Of a stretch of DNA of 64,000 nt, positions 1 to 9,548 are shown one piece after another. The notes beneath the pieces were generated by a model. The model was not told the origin of the DNA and ran no database searches. It saw only the letters and a program-made list of their open reading frames with translations. How positions within the stretch are numbered: the first letter of the stretch is position 1; each line of letters begins with the position of its first letter. The stretch lies in assembly GCF_003369915.1 (NCBI RefSeq), contig NC_046677.1, positions 15,066,001 to 15,130,000 on the forward strand. The letters are read 5' to 3'. Both the position numbers and the translations under genes were made by a program. Source of the DNA: Drosophila miranda. Its lineage: Eukaryota; Arthropoda; Insecta; Diptera; Drosophilidae.

Positions 1-1613
1 TGCTCTTAGATAAACAACCTCTCAATACACCCCACGAACCTGAGCATCCAGAGCGAAGGTGACTAGCAGGAGATGAAGATGAAGATGAAGGAGGCTACAA
101 CACATTCGATCTGCAGGCCATCACTTCTTCACAAGTGAATTTCAATAATTTTCATGCATTTTTACTTCATTTTTCATCAATTGTGGGTCTGAAAATCAAA
201 AATTTCTCTTTTTATAAAAAATCGCCAAAAAGATCCATTATGCGATGTTTGGAAAATTATGCCAAACATTGCATTAACTTTCTCGTAATATTTTTAACCA
301 TTTTGTTTCTTGCCTTTAACACTCTTCTTGGTCGTCTGCACTTGTCTTTATATGGTCTTTTTTGAGGGCTCCGCTTTCAACACTCTTTAAAATAAGCGCA
401 TTAAATACAAAGCTGCAACTTCCGATTTTTATGCGGTGCACACGAAAGCACTCCGGGGCACCATCGAGGGGAGGGCAATGCTCGAAACCAGTTGTCGGTC
501 TTAATTATGAGCAAATGTTGGTCAAGTTATGCGACCGTTCTTTATTTATTCCTTTTGCTCCCTTTTTGCAGGTTCACTTTTCATTTTATTGAAAGCTGAA
601 GCTCGAAGGCGGCCTCGTATCGAAATCCTATAATTATGTGCAATCAATACTTTTTCAGCATCGGCTTAAAGCCGGAACGGATGTGCCCTGGACCAAGGCA
701 TAAGCTTGAACCTCGACTGGAGTCTGCTGGAGGAGGGTTCCGCAGATTCTGAAAAGGCCATGGCTAATAGAGCGATTCAGCAGCATTTTTTACAGCGAAG
801 GGGTTTCCTAATGCGGAAGCAGTTTTCCATTGTTTGAATTTGAACGATACCAAAAACGAATGCTCTATAGCTTTTTAGAACAGGTGGAGAAAATTCAATA
901 ATTCTTAGACTGTTTAGGCTTCTATATATGTGCATTTTTGCCTACAAGTCTGTTAACCAGTTTCCAATTCAAATATTTACTTATTCCTCACATTTTTAGA
1001 CCATCTTTTGCATTTTCAAATCATTTTTAGACCATTTGTCAGCGCTACAGGACATGTAAATGTAAAATATACATCATATATGTAGATACATGTCACATGC
1101 GACTTTCATCGGAGAAAACCAAAGACCAATAATTAAAATAAAATATTAATGTGCACAGTTGTCCTAAGTGGAAGTTTAACGCGCGTGTATCCATATATAT
1201 TATTTTTAGCAAGCAGATTTGTTTGCAGGAAAACAACAAGTTTACACAAAATGCATGTAAAATGTCAAATACACAATGTCGCCAGGTGGCGTCTTGTCCA
1301 TCAGAGATGTAAGCATCGCGTATACATTTTCAACTGACTTTTAAATCTTCGTAAATTGTAATTGTTTTTGTTTTGTTTCACTTGTTTATCAGCATCCAAA
1401 TATCGCTGCAATTGTAAAAAAAAAAGAGTTTCCTTTGCTTTCATTTCAGTTTCATAACAAATCAACCCGGTTGAAGGCCTACTACGACTATATGTGTACG
1501 TGTGGCACCAAGGCAACGAAGCAACGCACACAACAAAGCAGATGACAAGTGTCAAAGTGAGGCAGCAAGTGAAAAGAGAGAAATTCGGATCCGGTGAAAA
1601 GTTGTAATCCAAA
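1..1613. other. Left-edge spacer, no supported gene
   Basis: AT-rich DNA to the left of Tmem231. The open frames here are short, lack codon bias and match no family I know. The last ~200 bases before 1614 are probably the Tmem231 promoter and 5' untranslated region. I see no repeat family or RNA gene. Confidence 0.5.
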
Positions 1614-2591
1614 ATGAGATTCATTCGGCTCCATACGACCAACACGGCGATCGTGTACAAGAATTCGCTGTGCTCGTTCGCCTCGCTACTGGTCCTGGCC
1701 TTCATCGCGCTGTCGGTGATGATGCCCGTTCTGCTGGTCTCCCTGCTCAGCCCGTACTCGGGCATTTCCGAGTCTCGGGTGCTGTACGAGCAGCCTAATG
1801 TGGCTTACAACTACCAGTACATATTCGTGGGCAGCACGGAGCCTGGAGAGGATGGCGAGCCAGAATCGCTGGTCGCGTGCAGCAGCTTCAGCTATTTCAA
1901 TGCTCAAATGAGACCCCACACTAACAGCTGCTCCGCCAGCAAGTACTGGACAGAGGACGTGGACTATGATACGGTCACGGATCGGGCACACTTCCAGCTG
2001 GAACTACAGGATGTTCCAGCACGCCTGATGCACTTTGATCTGGTGCTCTTCTTCGACGCTCATCTGCAGCACAAGTGCGATCTGTCGCCGCCCTCGGTCC
2101 TGGCCTATCAGCTGCAGTTGCCGCCGTCGGGACGCTTTCGTAATGGTCGCATCCAACTCAAGGGTGAGCTGCAGCTAAAGCAGTACGTGGAGTTTACCTG
2201 CCCCTTTCCGGGGCGCGACATCAAGACCAAGTTTCGTCCCGTCCATGTGGAGACGAACGCCAGCTATGCGGACATGTCACAGTATAAAATAGAGTCACTG
2301 ATGGCTCAGATAAAAGCAAATCCTGCTTACTTCCAGTTGTCCATCGAGGAGACCTACTACCGGCCAACGTCGCCACGCCTGAATCGCCTCAGCATCGAGC
2401 TGGAGCTGGATGTGCTGCAGGTGCCAGGACGCTATCATCTGAGCATTTGGGAGCGCCTCGGACAGTTCTGGCTGTACTTTGCCTCGTTCTTTGGCATTTC
2501 ATTCTACATCGTAAACAAGGTGAAGGACTTTCTCTTTGGACGCCACATCATCCGCTCCTGGGAGATCATACCGTGGAAGAAGCTCTACTGA
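1614..2591 (+). CDS. Tmem231: Transmembrane protein 231 (ciliary transition-zone protein)
   Basis: A 325-residue single-exon protein read as the fly TMEM231 orthologue, close to the usual length of about 316. TMEM231 belongs to the MKS/B9 complex at the ciliary transition zone, which gates membrane proteins entering cilia. In flies this would matter in sensory neurons and male germ cells. The sequence shows a hydrophobic segment at about residues 22-45, a long lumenal domain rich in beta-type sequence, a second membrane segment at about 283-303 (the FWLYFASFFGISFYIV stretch) and a short cytoplasmic tail ending IPWKKLY. The family's N-terminal motif (a basic head ending YKNSLCS before the first membrane segment) is present. 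The start at 1614 gives the expected N-terminus. A poly(A) signal follows at 2698. The gene converges on Tim21. Confidence 0.88.
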   Translation: MRFIRLHTTNTAIVYKNSLCSFASLLVLAFIALSVMMPVLLVSLLSPYSGISESRVLYEQPNVAYNYQYIFVGSTEPGEDGEPESLVACSSFSYFNAQMRPHTNSCSASKYWTEDVDYDTVTDRAHFQLELQDVPARLMHFDLVLFFDAHLQHKCDLSPPSVLAYQLQLPPSGRFRNGRIQLKGELQLKQYVEFTCPFPGRDIKTKFRPVHVETNASYADMSQYKIESLMAQIKANPAYFQLSIEETYYRPTSPRLNRLSIELELDVLQVPGRYHLSIWERLGQFWLYFASFFGISFYIVNKVKDFLFGRHIIRSWEIIPWKKLY

Positions 2592-2697
2592 CACGAGTCG
2601 GGCGCCATTCTGGAAATGGACAACTTCTCGATTGGCGAGTGAGGACTGCTATACCACAACTGGGGTTTTCCAATGGGATTTTCATTGTCAGTCAAAA

Positions 2698-2703
2698 AAT
2701 AAA
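2698..2703 (+). promoter_or_regulatory. Poly(A) signal of Tmem231
   Basis: AATAAA lies 107 bases after the Tmem231 stop codon and 46 bases before the convergent Tim21 stop, so the two 3' ends nearly touch. Confidence 0.55.
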
Positions 2704-2748
2704 TACAACAACTTAACAGAGAATTTAAGTGCAGTGAAGAATAATCAA

Positions 2749-3597
2749 CTATTTGTCCTGACTATTGGACAAAAGGGCCAGACTTCCAAACGATGAAGAT
2801 GTGGCAGGGGCAGTCTCTGGCTCGGGTATAGAATCAAGGGCGCGATTGTCTTCCAACACGATAGTGGTTCGGGGATAATGATCCAATTGCACAAACAAAT
2901 AACGATATTCCAGTTTACCTGTGCAAGACTGTGGAAAAGATGGATTTTCATATAAATATAAATAAATTATTTGTTATAAATAGATCGTACCCTTCTCGAT
3001 TCCAGTTGCACGGTGGCACGGTTCCTTAGTCCTTGAACATAAAACTGCATCCTCATATGTGGTTTTCCCTGTCGCTCGTAGCTCGAGTGCGCCACATGCT
3101 GGCGACGTCCTCGACGCGATGTCTCGCCAAAGCCTTTGATGGGAGCTCCAATGACATCCTGAACACGTGGATCATCAACCACACGTTTCAGGGCATCGGC
3201 ATAGATATTATTGGGGCTTTCACTAGAGAAGAGCTCGCGGAAAATGGCATAAAACATGATGCCGGTCACGCCCAGACCTGCCACAATTATCGCCGTATAG
3301 CTGGCCGTCTTTGTGTTCTCCTTGATCTTCTCGCCAATGGGCCGTACATCGGTGGATACATCGGCGCCACCCTTTGACTGTTGTAGGGCGCCGCCTTGAC
3401 CACTGCCTGGATGCATGAACAGGGGTTTAATTAATGTGAAGATAACTGTATTTAATAAAGTACAAACCGCGCGACGCTTCCTGTCGCAGGCAGGGGCTCA
3501 TATGCAGCGTGGCCGCACATTGCAGGCGCGCCACTGCTTTGGGCAGTAAGTTCTGCCTATGGAAGACTAGGTTGCGCAATAAAGCTAATCGCGACAT
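2749..3597 (-). CDS. Tim21: Mitochondrial import inner-membrane translocase subunit Tim21
   Basis: Three exons on the minus strand: 3468-3597, 2991-3406 and 2749-2928. Together they give 241 residues in one open frame, and all joins are GT/AG and phase-consistent. Tim21 (TIMM21) sits in the inner mitochondrial membrane, links the TIM23 presequence translocase to TOM and to respiratory-chain assembly, and exposes its C-terminal domain to the intermembrane space. The N-terminus is basic and hydroxylated, like a mitochondrial targeting peptide. One membrane segment (IIVAGLGVTGIMFYAIF) follows. The C-terminal domain ends with the family hallmark RYLFVQLDHYPRTTIVLEDN, matching the human YDFRYIFVEIESYPRRTIIIEDN region. 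An in-frame ATG at 3615 would add six residues; the one at 3597 (MSRLALL) looks more like a targeting peptide start. Confidence 0.88.
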
Positions 3598-3665
3598 AGT
3601 TTGAACCAAAATCAATGGCCAAGAGAGTAAATAATAGCAGTTTTATAAGAATGAATAATTAACAA

Positions 3666-3686
3666 CAGCTGTTATTCTTATCGATA
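3666..3686. promoter_or_regulatory. E-box plus DRE upstream of Tim21
   Basis: CAGCTG at 3666-3671 and the palindromic DRE core TATCGATA at 3679-3686 lie 70-90 bases upstream of the Tim21 start. DRE is bound by DREF and the CAGCTG word is a known fly core-promoter E-box. Both are typical of TATA-less housekeeping promoters. Confidence 0.6.
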
Positions 3687-4326
3687 CACCGATAGCTGTG
3701 CATTAGATTACTGTGACACTCGACATCTCTAGAAATTCTAATCGTTTCTACATTTAAACATTTATTTAAAGCTTATTTGACAAAAAATTCAATACAAGGG
3801 AGTATTTAAAATTAGCCAATTGTGCAGAAAATTGATTTATATATCGGATAAAACTATGTGTTCACTATTGAGGGCACTAGCTAGCGAGTAATATTAGGCC
3901 GAATATAAAAATCGAGGAATATGATTTTCGATCATGGACAGATATTAACCCATTGCTGACCAGTGGGTTTTAAAAAGCACTTCACGAAAATTAAGAATCT
4001 TGAAGAATTTTTAGCGGAGATTACATAGGTGAAAGATATCGTGATGTTTTGCTTAAGTAAAGATAAAGGATAGAATGGGCCTACAAGAGAATGTATTATT
4101 ATTATTACATGTATTATACTCCGAGGATTAACTCAAGTTATTCTGCTGTTTAAATAAAGGGGGCTTAAGTGGGCTAAGTATATCAGCAGGCCCTGCAATA
4201 AAATTTATAGAAGAAAAAGTAGTACAAATACAAACTCATACTTGCTAAATTGACTAGTATAAAGTTCGTATAAGAGCCGTACCGTGACTTTTGAAAGCCA
4301 GTTATTATAAAAGTGCCCCATCACGT

Positions 4327-4337
4327 CGGTCACACAG
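4327..4337 (+). promoter_or_regulatory. Ohler motif 1-like element before the thioredoxin-like gene
   Basis: CGGTCACACAG departs at one position from the fly core-promoter motif 1 (YGGTCACACTR, bound by M1BP). It lies about 67 bases before the ATG at 4404, in the place expected of a core promoter. Confidence 0.5.
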
Positions 4338-4403
4338 TTGTTCGGTCGCCTAATCAGACGCATATACGCGGTCGGTGTTAAAAAAGCGGATCCCAATAAA
4401 ATT

Positions 4404-5034
4404 ATGGTCGTCACACACAACGTGAAGGGTTTTGAGGAGTTCTCCAAGAAAATGGAGGAGCTGGAGACTGGAAACAATGCAGTGCATGTGTTGTTCAGCG
4501 GCGGCAAGGACGAGAACGGCGAGAGCTGGTGTCCATACTGTGTCAAGGGTGAGCAGCCCCTTTGTGGTTTTCCGCCGTCTATCCAATTACTTTATTCATT
4601 CCCAAACGACGCAACTTTTATTACAGCTGAGCCGGTGATACACGATGCTTTGAAGAAGGCCCCCGACAATTCGCACTTTGTGCATGTGGATGTGGGAGAG
4701 CGCGCCTAGTAAGTATATAGTGTGATGAAATAAAATATGCTGGGTATCGCCCAGAACATTCACGATAAAAGCAATTACCGGCTTATCGCTGATCGGTTTT
4801 TATGAGGGTCATTGGCACTTGAGTTGCCTTATCGTCATCCAGCGTAAATAATAAACTAATTCGAATTCTTATTCGTTTAGCTGGAAGGATTTGAACTGTC
4901 CCTTCCGCAAGGATCCCAATACACACTTGATTTTCTTGCCCACGCTGCTCCGCTGGAAGCAGCCACAGCGTCTGGATGGCGAGCGCTGCTCCAACAAGGA
5001 CCTTGTCGAGATGATGTTCGAAGACGAGGATTAA
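4404..5034 (+). CDS. TXNDC17/TRP14-like thioredoxin-fold protein
   Basis: Three exons (4404-4548, 4627-4708, 4881-5034) encode 126 residues, close to the usual TXNDC17 length of about 123. The family is a small cytosolic thioredoxin-like disulfide reductase that accepts electrons from thioredoxin reductase and acts on selected substrates. Visible hallmarks are the SWCPYC active site at about residue 40, the following AEPVI helix start, and the KDLNCPFRKDP and LPTLLRW segments with the cis-proline loop. The human protein has WCPDC, so the residue before the second cysteine is Tyr rather than Asp here. The N-terminus MVVTHNVKGFEEF fits the family. The stop lies 74 bases from the convergent Vps52 stop. 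Confidence 0.85.
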
Positions 5035-5108
5035 ACGGACTACTTAAAATTTTTACTTATATATTTTAGAACACCCATACATACAACACTGATTAAAGGC
5101 GCCTCCTC

Positions 5109-7516
5109 TCAGTAATTACTCTTGTACTTTTTGATTTCCACCATCACCACATGGATGTTGGTCAACTGGGAGCGCGCGTTGGGCGTCAGGAGCTTATGGA
5201 AGCGATGATAGTATTGCACTAGACTGGCCAGAGCCAGCTGCAGCAGCTGTGATCCTGTCAGCAGCGAGGGGAATGACAAAAGTACTTCGCGATTAAGTTC
5301 CTCCAGCGATTTCTTCCAGTTGGCCGAGAAGCTGGCCACCAGAGCAAGGCTGCGACGCTCCTGCTTGCGCAACTCATCCATCTGCTCCTTCTCAAAGAAG
5401 TGCTCGCACTCCTTGACAAACTGTATGATGCCCCCAAAGTGCGGGGCCAGTATTTCCTCCACATACTCGTTGCTACGGGCATTCAGTTGCTCGCGGAAGG
5501 CCTCCGCCTCCTTGGAGTTGTCGCGCGTGTGCTCCATCAGCACGCCCAGGACCAGGTCATAGTTGTTAATGAGATAAATGAGCTGATCCTTGCGTGTGGG
5601 AAATATGGCAGCCATGCGCAAAATGAAACACTCCACCTCATTCTGCAGCTCCAGCAGCAGCCGGCTAACCAGCTCGTTGGGTAAATGCTCCGAGATTCCC
5701 ACAATGGCGGCACTGAACTCCGCATAGCGACGGGTTATCTGCAAGGCAAACGGGTTGTTGATTGTGATATGGCATCGTCATTAATCAGATTGTAAGGCAT
5801 ACATAGTGCGGTCCCAACTCCTTGTTGAACTTGGTGGGATCACAGGCATGGATGCTCTGTATGTTTAGGCGGAAAACATGCTCTAATCGTGGCCAGATAA
5901 CCGATTGCAGCGAGTCCCAATATCTGTTGGTAATCTATGATTAAATCGGTATCTATGTAGATATGCCCAAAAAAAAAACTCACTTATCGAGGGCGGGCAC
6001 ACAGCGCTTGTGGCACATCAGTTGATAGCGGAATATCAAATGGATGCAAAGGAACATGGCTATGGTGTCGTAGCAGTCGTGTATGGACGTCTCCAGGGTT
6101 TTCTACGCAATCGCAAAATAAACATTAATTCCTTTAAGCGTATAGCAGACTTTACTTACAATCATCAGAGTCAAAGTTTTGCCCATTATCTGATTGAATA
6201 AATCCTGCGCTTGGCTGCCACGCACCATGAAGAATTCGGTCACAAATAGATACTCCCGACAGGCATTGTCCACCAGCGCATATTGCTCGGAACGAAACAG
6301 AGCCTCTACTGTGTACTGCAAATAAAAATCATCTTGGATATCAAGGTCTACCATACCATTTAGCATTCACAAATCTCACGCGATTCTTTAGCTGGGCATG
6401 CGGCACTATGATGGGAGCCTCCAGCTGCTGGTTAAGTATGTCTCCCCGCTTGCCAATGGTAAAGATGGTGCTCTTGTGCTTTAGGCTGGTGGTCTTGGAG
6501 AACAAACCTTTGGAGGCATTGTCTTCAATGCCCATCAGATCGTCCTTGGTGCAGGATTCCTCGAATTTGAGACTGGTCAAGCGGGTGGAATAACTCTGCA
6601 AAAAGCCATGGGTTCGGATTAGGTTTGCAAAATACGATCTCTTGAATCTCTTGAATTAAATGAAGCCTACCTTAAAATAACTATAGTAAATCTTGCCCAT
6701 GGTATCGATATACTCGCTGCATATCTCCTGGGCCACGTGTCGCTCATTGGACAGAATGAATTCGAAGAAGAACTTATGCTTGAGCATGGCATTCTGTGGT
6801 ATCTGATAGTTGGTCATGGGCTTGCGGAACTTGTAGATTTGCTCCAGCAGATAGCTGCGGATCTTTGTCATGGCCTTCAGTCGCAGCTTGTGCAGGACAT
6901 CGCTCACATCGCTGGTGGACTTGGACTCCTTGAAGCTGAGCTCCTTCACCAGGGACAGCTTGTGATTCAGCACGTTCAGTTGACTGCTGAAATCACGCTC
7001 CGTGACCGGGGTCTCCATGATGATGGTTATCATCTCCTCGGACACGGCCATGTCCTCAATAAACTGCGACAGCTGTGCCTTCACCGACTGTCGGTTGGTC
7101 AACTGCAACGACATGGAGACGGATTTCCGTTGCAACTGGGTAATTTCGGTGCTGATGTTGTTGAGCACGCTCTGGAAGCTCATTAGCATGTTCTCCATAC
7201 GTTCAAGCACATCGTCGCAGTCGTTTATCTGATTGTGCAGATTCGCAATGTTCTGGGACTCGGCGATGTAATCTAAATGTTGAAAGAACCCACTAAAGTT
7301 TGTTGTAATTGTGGAATTGTATCACCAGTACCCACCCTCGATGGATTTATTCTCCACTTCCTTGAATTCCTTTTCAATCTGACGGGAGTACTGGCGCAGA
7401 TCGGTGGTGTTTTTCAGTATTTCCCGAACTTCTTCATTGTCCAACTGCTCCGTCATCTGAGGCGACGCCACTTCCAAGTGCGTGGCCATGGCCTGGCCTA
7501 TAAACGTATTTAGCAA
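5109..7516 (-). CDS. Vps52: Vps52, GARP/EARP tethering complex subunit
   Basis: Seven minus-strand exons (7336-7516, 6671-7272, 6371-6595, 6160-6315, 5984-6102, 5803-5923, 5109-5738) join in phase to 677 residues. Vps52 is a core subunit of GARP, which tethers endosome-derived vesicles at the trans-Golgi network, and of EARP on recycling endosomes. The N-terminal third is a predicted coiled coil (QLDNEEVREILKNTTDLRQ onward, then IANLHNQINDCDDVLERME), as in the conserved Vps52/Sac2 domain. The C-terminal part is helical and ends KKYKSNY. The start at 7516 is the most upstream ATG in frame; MATHLEV at 7489 is an alternative. A motif 1 element 53 bases upstream of 7516 favours a short 5' UTR. 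The gene is divergent from Elp4. Confidence 0.9.
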
Positions 7517-7925
7517 TTTAGCAGCTCGACGCTATTCAGCGTTTGTTTTTGATTTTGGGCTTTCCAATCCAGTGTGACCACGGCCGCTGCTGATCATAAA
7601 TTCGATAAACGGTCTTTTCTCAGCTGATTTTAACCCGATATACAAGTTTTGAAATTGATAAAAAGAACTTTTTGCATATATAACTATGTCATCATATTGG
7701 AATTTGTAAACTTTTGCAACCAAACAGCTGGTTTCTGTACCGATATACCTCGAAGAATACCCTTACTGCAATAGTGTCGTCACAAATGCATCCGCACACA
7801 AAACAAACAGCTGAGTGAGCGTCTATCGACACTATTACACTTGCAGGAGTACCCCTACTGGCTGCAGAAGTTTACGCGAATAGAAGCTAAAAAAGAAGGT
7901 TAATTCTGATTGTACAAAAGAAAAG
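7517..7925. promoter_or_regulatory. Divergent promoter region between Vps52 and Elp4
   Basis: About 400 bases separate the two divergent starts. Motif 1 on the minus strand (GTGGTCACACTGG, 7569-7581) sits next to Vps52. CAGCTG E-boxes occur at 7621, 7735 and 7808, the last two both in the context CAAACAGCTG. No TATA box is evident. The layout suits two TATA-less housekeeping promoters. Confidence 0.55.
7569..7581 (-). promoter_or_regulatory. Ohler motif 1 (M1BP site) at the Vps52 promoter
   Basis: Reads GTGGTCACACTGG on the minus strand, a full match to the motif 1 consensus YGGTCACACTR, 53 bases upstream of the Vps52 ATG. Confidence 0.7.
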
Positions 7926-9302
7926 ATGACCAGCTTTCGCAAACGCAACGTGCAAAAGCCCATCCCGGGCACTCGCACCAGCCCCCACACCGCCCAGATA
8001 ATAACATCGAGCGGTAATCCGTATCTTGACGTGGTAATCGGCGGCGGCCTGCCCGTGGGCTCCATTTGCTTGATTGAAGAGGATCGCTTCATGACCCATG
8101 CCAAAGTGCTGGCCAAGTACTTCCTGGCCGAGGGCGTGCTCTCCAAGCAGGAAATATTTCTCGGCAGTCTGGACGATATCCCCGCCGAGATGTTGCGTCG
8201 TCTGCCCCGGCCCCTGACCGAAGTGGAGCAGCGCGAGGAGCAGATAGCCAGTGAGCAGACGGGCGAGACAGGCGAGAATGGGCTAAGGATTGCATGGCGC
8301 TACAATGATTTGCCGTTGGTGAGCTCGGAGCATGCCACGGCCAAGATTGGACATCATTTCAATCTGATGGAGCAGATGGACTCGCGAATGCTGTACTATG
8401 CCAACACCGTCATTTGGGATGATAGCCACAAAGACAACTGGATTGGTGACGGCGAACTATCCAAGAGCAGCTCTCCATCCATCTCCATGGAGCAGCAGCC
8501 CATGGCCGAGGCTATGGGCGAGGAGGATTCGGCGGCTGTCGAACCCGAAGCCAATGTTGAGGCCGATGCCGATGGCGATATAAAACCCTTGGACAATAAC
8601 GCCGCCACTGCAGCTACCGATAGCACTGCCAACAACACCGCCACCGTAACGACCAACACGAAAACGGGCAGCCAGCCAGCCGTTTGGCCCCACAATGTCT
8701 TCCATAATACGCGTTACGGCGGCCTGCTCAACGATATTCAGCAGCAGCTGCGTGACGAGAGCTTCATCACCGGCACCAAGAAGCATCTCTGCCGCGTTTG
8801 CCTCACCTCGCTGGGCTCACCCTTGTGGTACGACGATAACTTTGGTGAGGATCTGCTCAAGTTTCTGACCCTGCTCATGGCCAGCGTGCGCAACTGCAAC
8901 TCAGTTTGCCTTATAACAATGCCCATGCATCTGATTGCCAAGTACGATGCCAGTCTAGTGCCCAAGATACGTCAACTGGTGGACTATGCCATCGAACTGG
9001 AGTCGTTTGCCGGCTCCGAGAGGGAAACGCACCCGGCCTTTAAGGAGTACAGCGGCCTGCTCCATCTGCACAAGATGTCGGCCCTAAACACCCTGGCCGT
9101 GCATATGCCGGAAACCACGGATCTGGCCTTCAAATTGCGCCGCAAGAAGTTCGTTATCGAGCGCTTCCATCTTCCGCCAGAGCTGCAGGAGTCGTCTGCC
9201 AATCCACAGTCTGCGCTGGCTGCTGATGATATTATGGCCTCGCCCAAGTGCGGGTCCAACGTGTTGATCAATTCCAATGCCTCCGCCTCGTTGGATTTCT
9301 AG
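7926..9302 (+). CDS. Elp4: Elongator complex protein 4
   Basis: A 458-residue single-exon protein of the PAXNEB/Elp4 family. Elp4 with Elp5 and Elp6 forms the RecA-like hexameric ring of Elongator, which modifies wobble uridines of tRNAs in the cytoplasm. The N-terminus SSGNPYLDVVIGGGLPVGSICLIEED is the diagnostic start of the RecA-like fold. This is followed by the segment on storing and moving membrane-associated targets (AKVLAKYFLAEGV, then IFLGSLDDIP). Residues about 175-245 are a low-complexity Ala/Thr/Glu/Asn insertion that makes the protein a little longer than most orthologues. The C-terminal half resumes conserved sequence (LCRVCLTSLGSPLW, ALNTLAVHMPETTDLAFKLRRKKFVIER). It is not expected to hydrolyse ATP on its own. 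The stop lies 246 bases before Cap-D3. Confidence 0.93.
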   Translation: MTSFRKRNVQKPIPGTRTSPHTAQIITSSGNPYLDVVIGGGLPVGSICLIEEDRFMTHAKVLAKYFLAEGVLSKQEIFLGSLDDIPAEMLRRLPRPLTEVEQREEQIASEQTGETGENGLRIAWRYNDLPLVSSEHATAKIGHHFNLMEQMDSRMLYYANTVIWDDSHKDNWIGDGELSKSSSPSISMEQQPMAEAMGEEDSAAVEPEANVEADADGDIKPLDNNAATAATDSTANNTATVTTNTKTGSQPAVWPHNVFHNTRYGGLLNDIQQQLRDESFITGTKKHLCRVCLTSLGSPLWYDDNFGEDLLKFLTLLMASVRNCNSVCLITMPMHLIAKYDASLVPKIRQLVDYAIELESFAGSERETHPAFKEYSGLLHLHKMSALNTLAVHMPETTDLAFKLRRKKFVIERFHLPPELQESSANPQSALAADDIMASPKCGSNVLINSNASASLDF

Positions 9303-9515
9303 CTATCAATGGTTGCTACGCACACTGCAGTGGAATTAGAAATTAAGTATGTATCCACAAAACAACAAAATTGCATAATAATAAGCCAAGTAATTGCATT
9401 AATATATCAACTCTGCATTTTTCCTCCCACTTTGAATGTCAACCGCCTGCATCTGTGTGTGCTCGATACCTTTCGTTTCGATAGCCATCAGCATCTGTTT
9501 CGTCGCTTTATCGAC

Positions 9516-9523
9516 TATCGATA
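9516..9523. promoter_or_regulatory. DRE at the Cap-D3 promoter
   Basis: A perfect palindromic TATCGATA 25 bases before the Cap-D3 ATG, with a half-match (TTTATCGAC) just upstream. DREF sites are common on replication and chromosome-cycle genes in flies. Confidence 0.65.
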
Positions 9524-9548
9524 GTGACAATAGCAGACAAATGTAAAC

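Noticed and set aside
135-592. Two 76-codon frames at the left edge
   Set aside because: AT-driven composition, no motifs and no conserved start.
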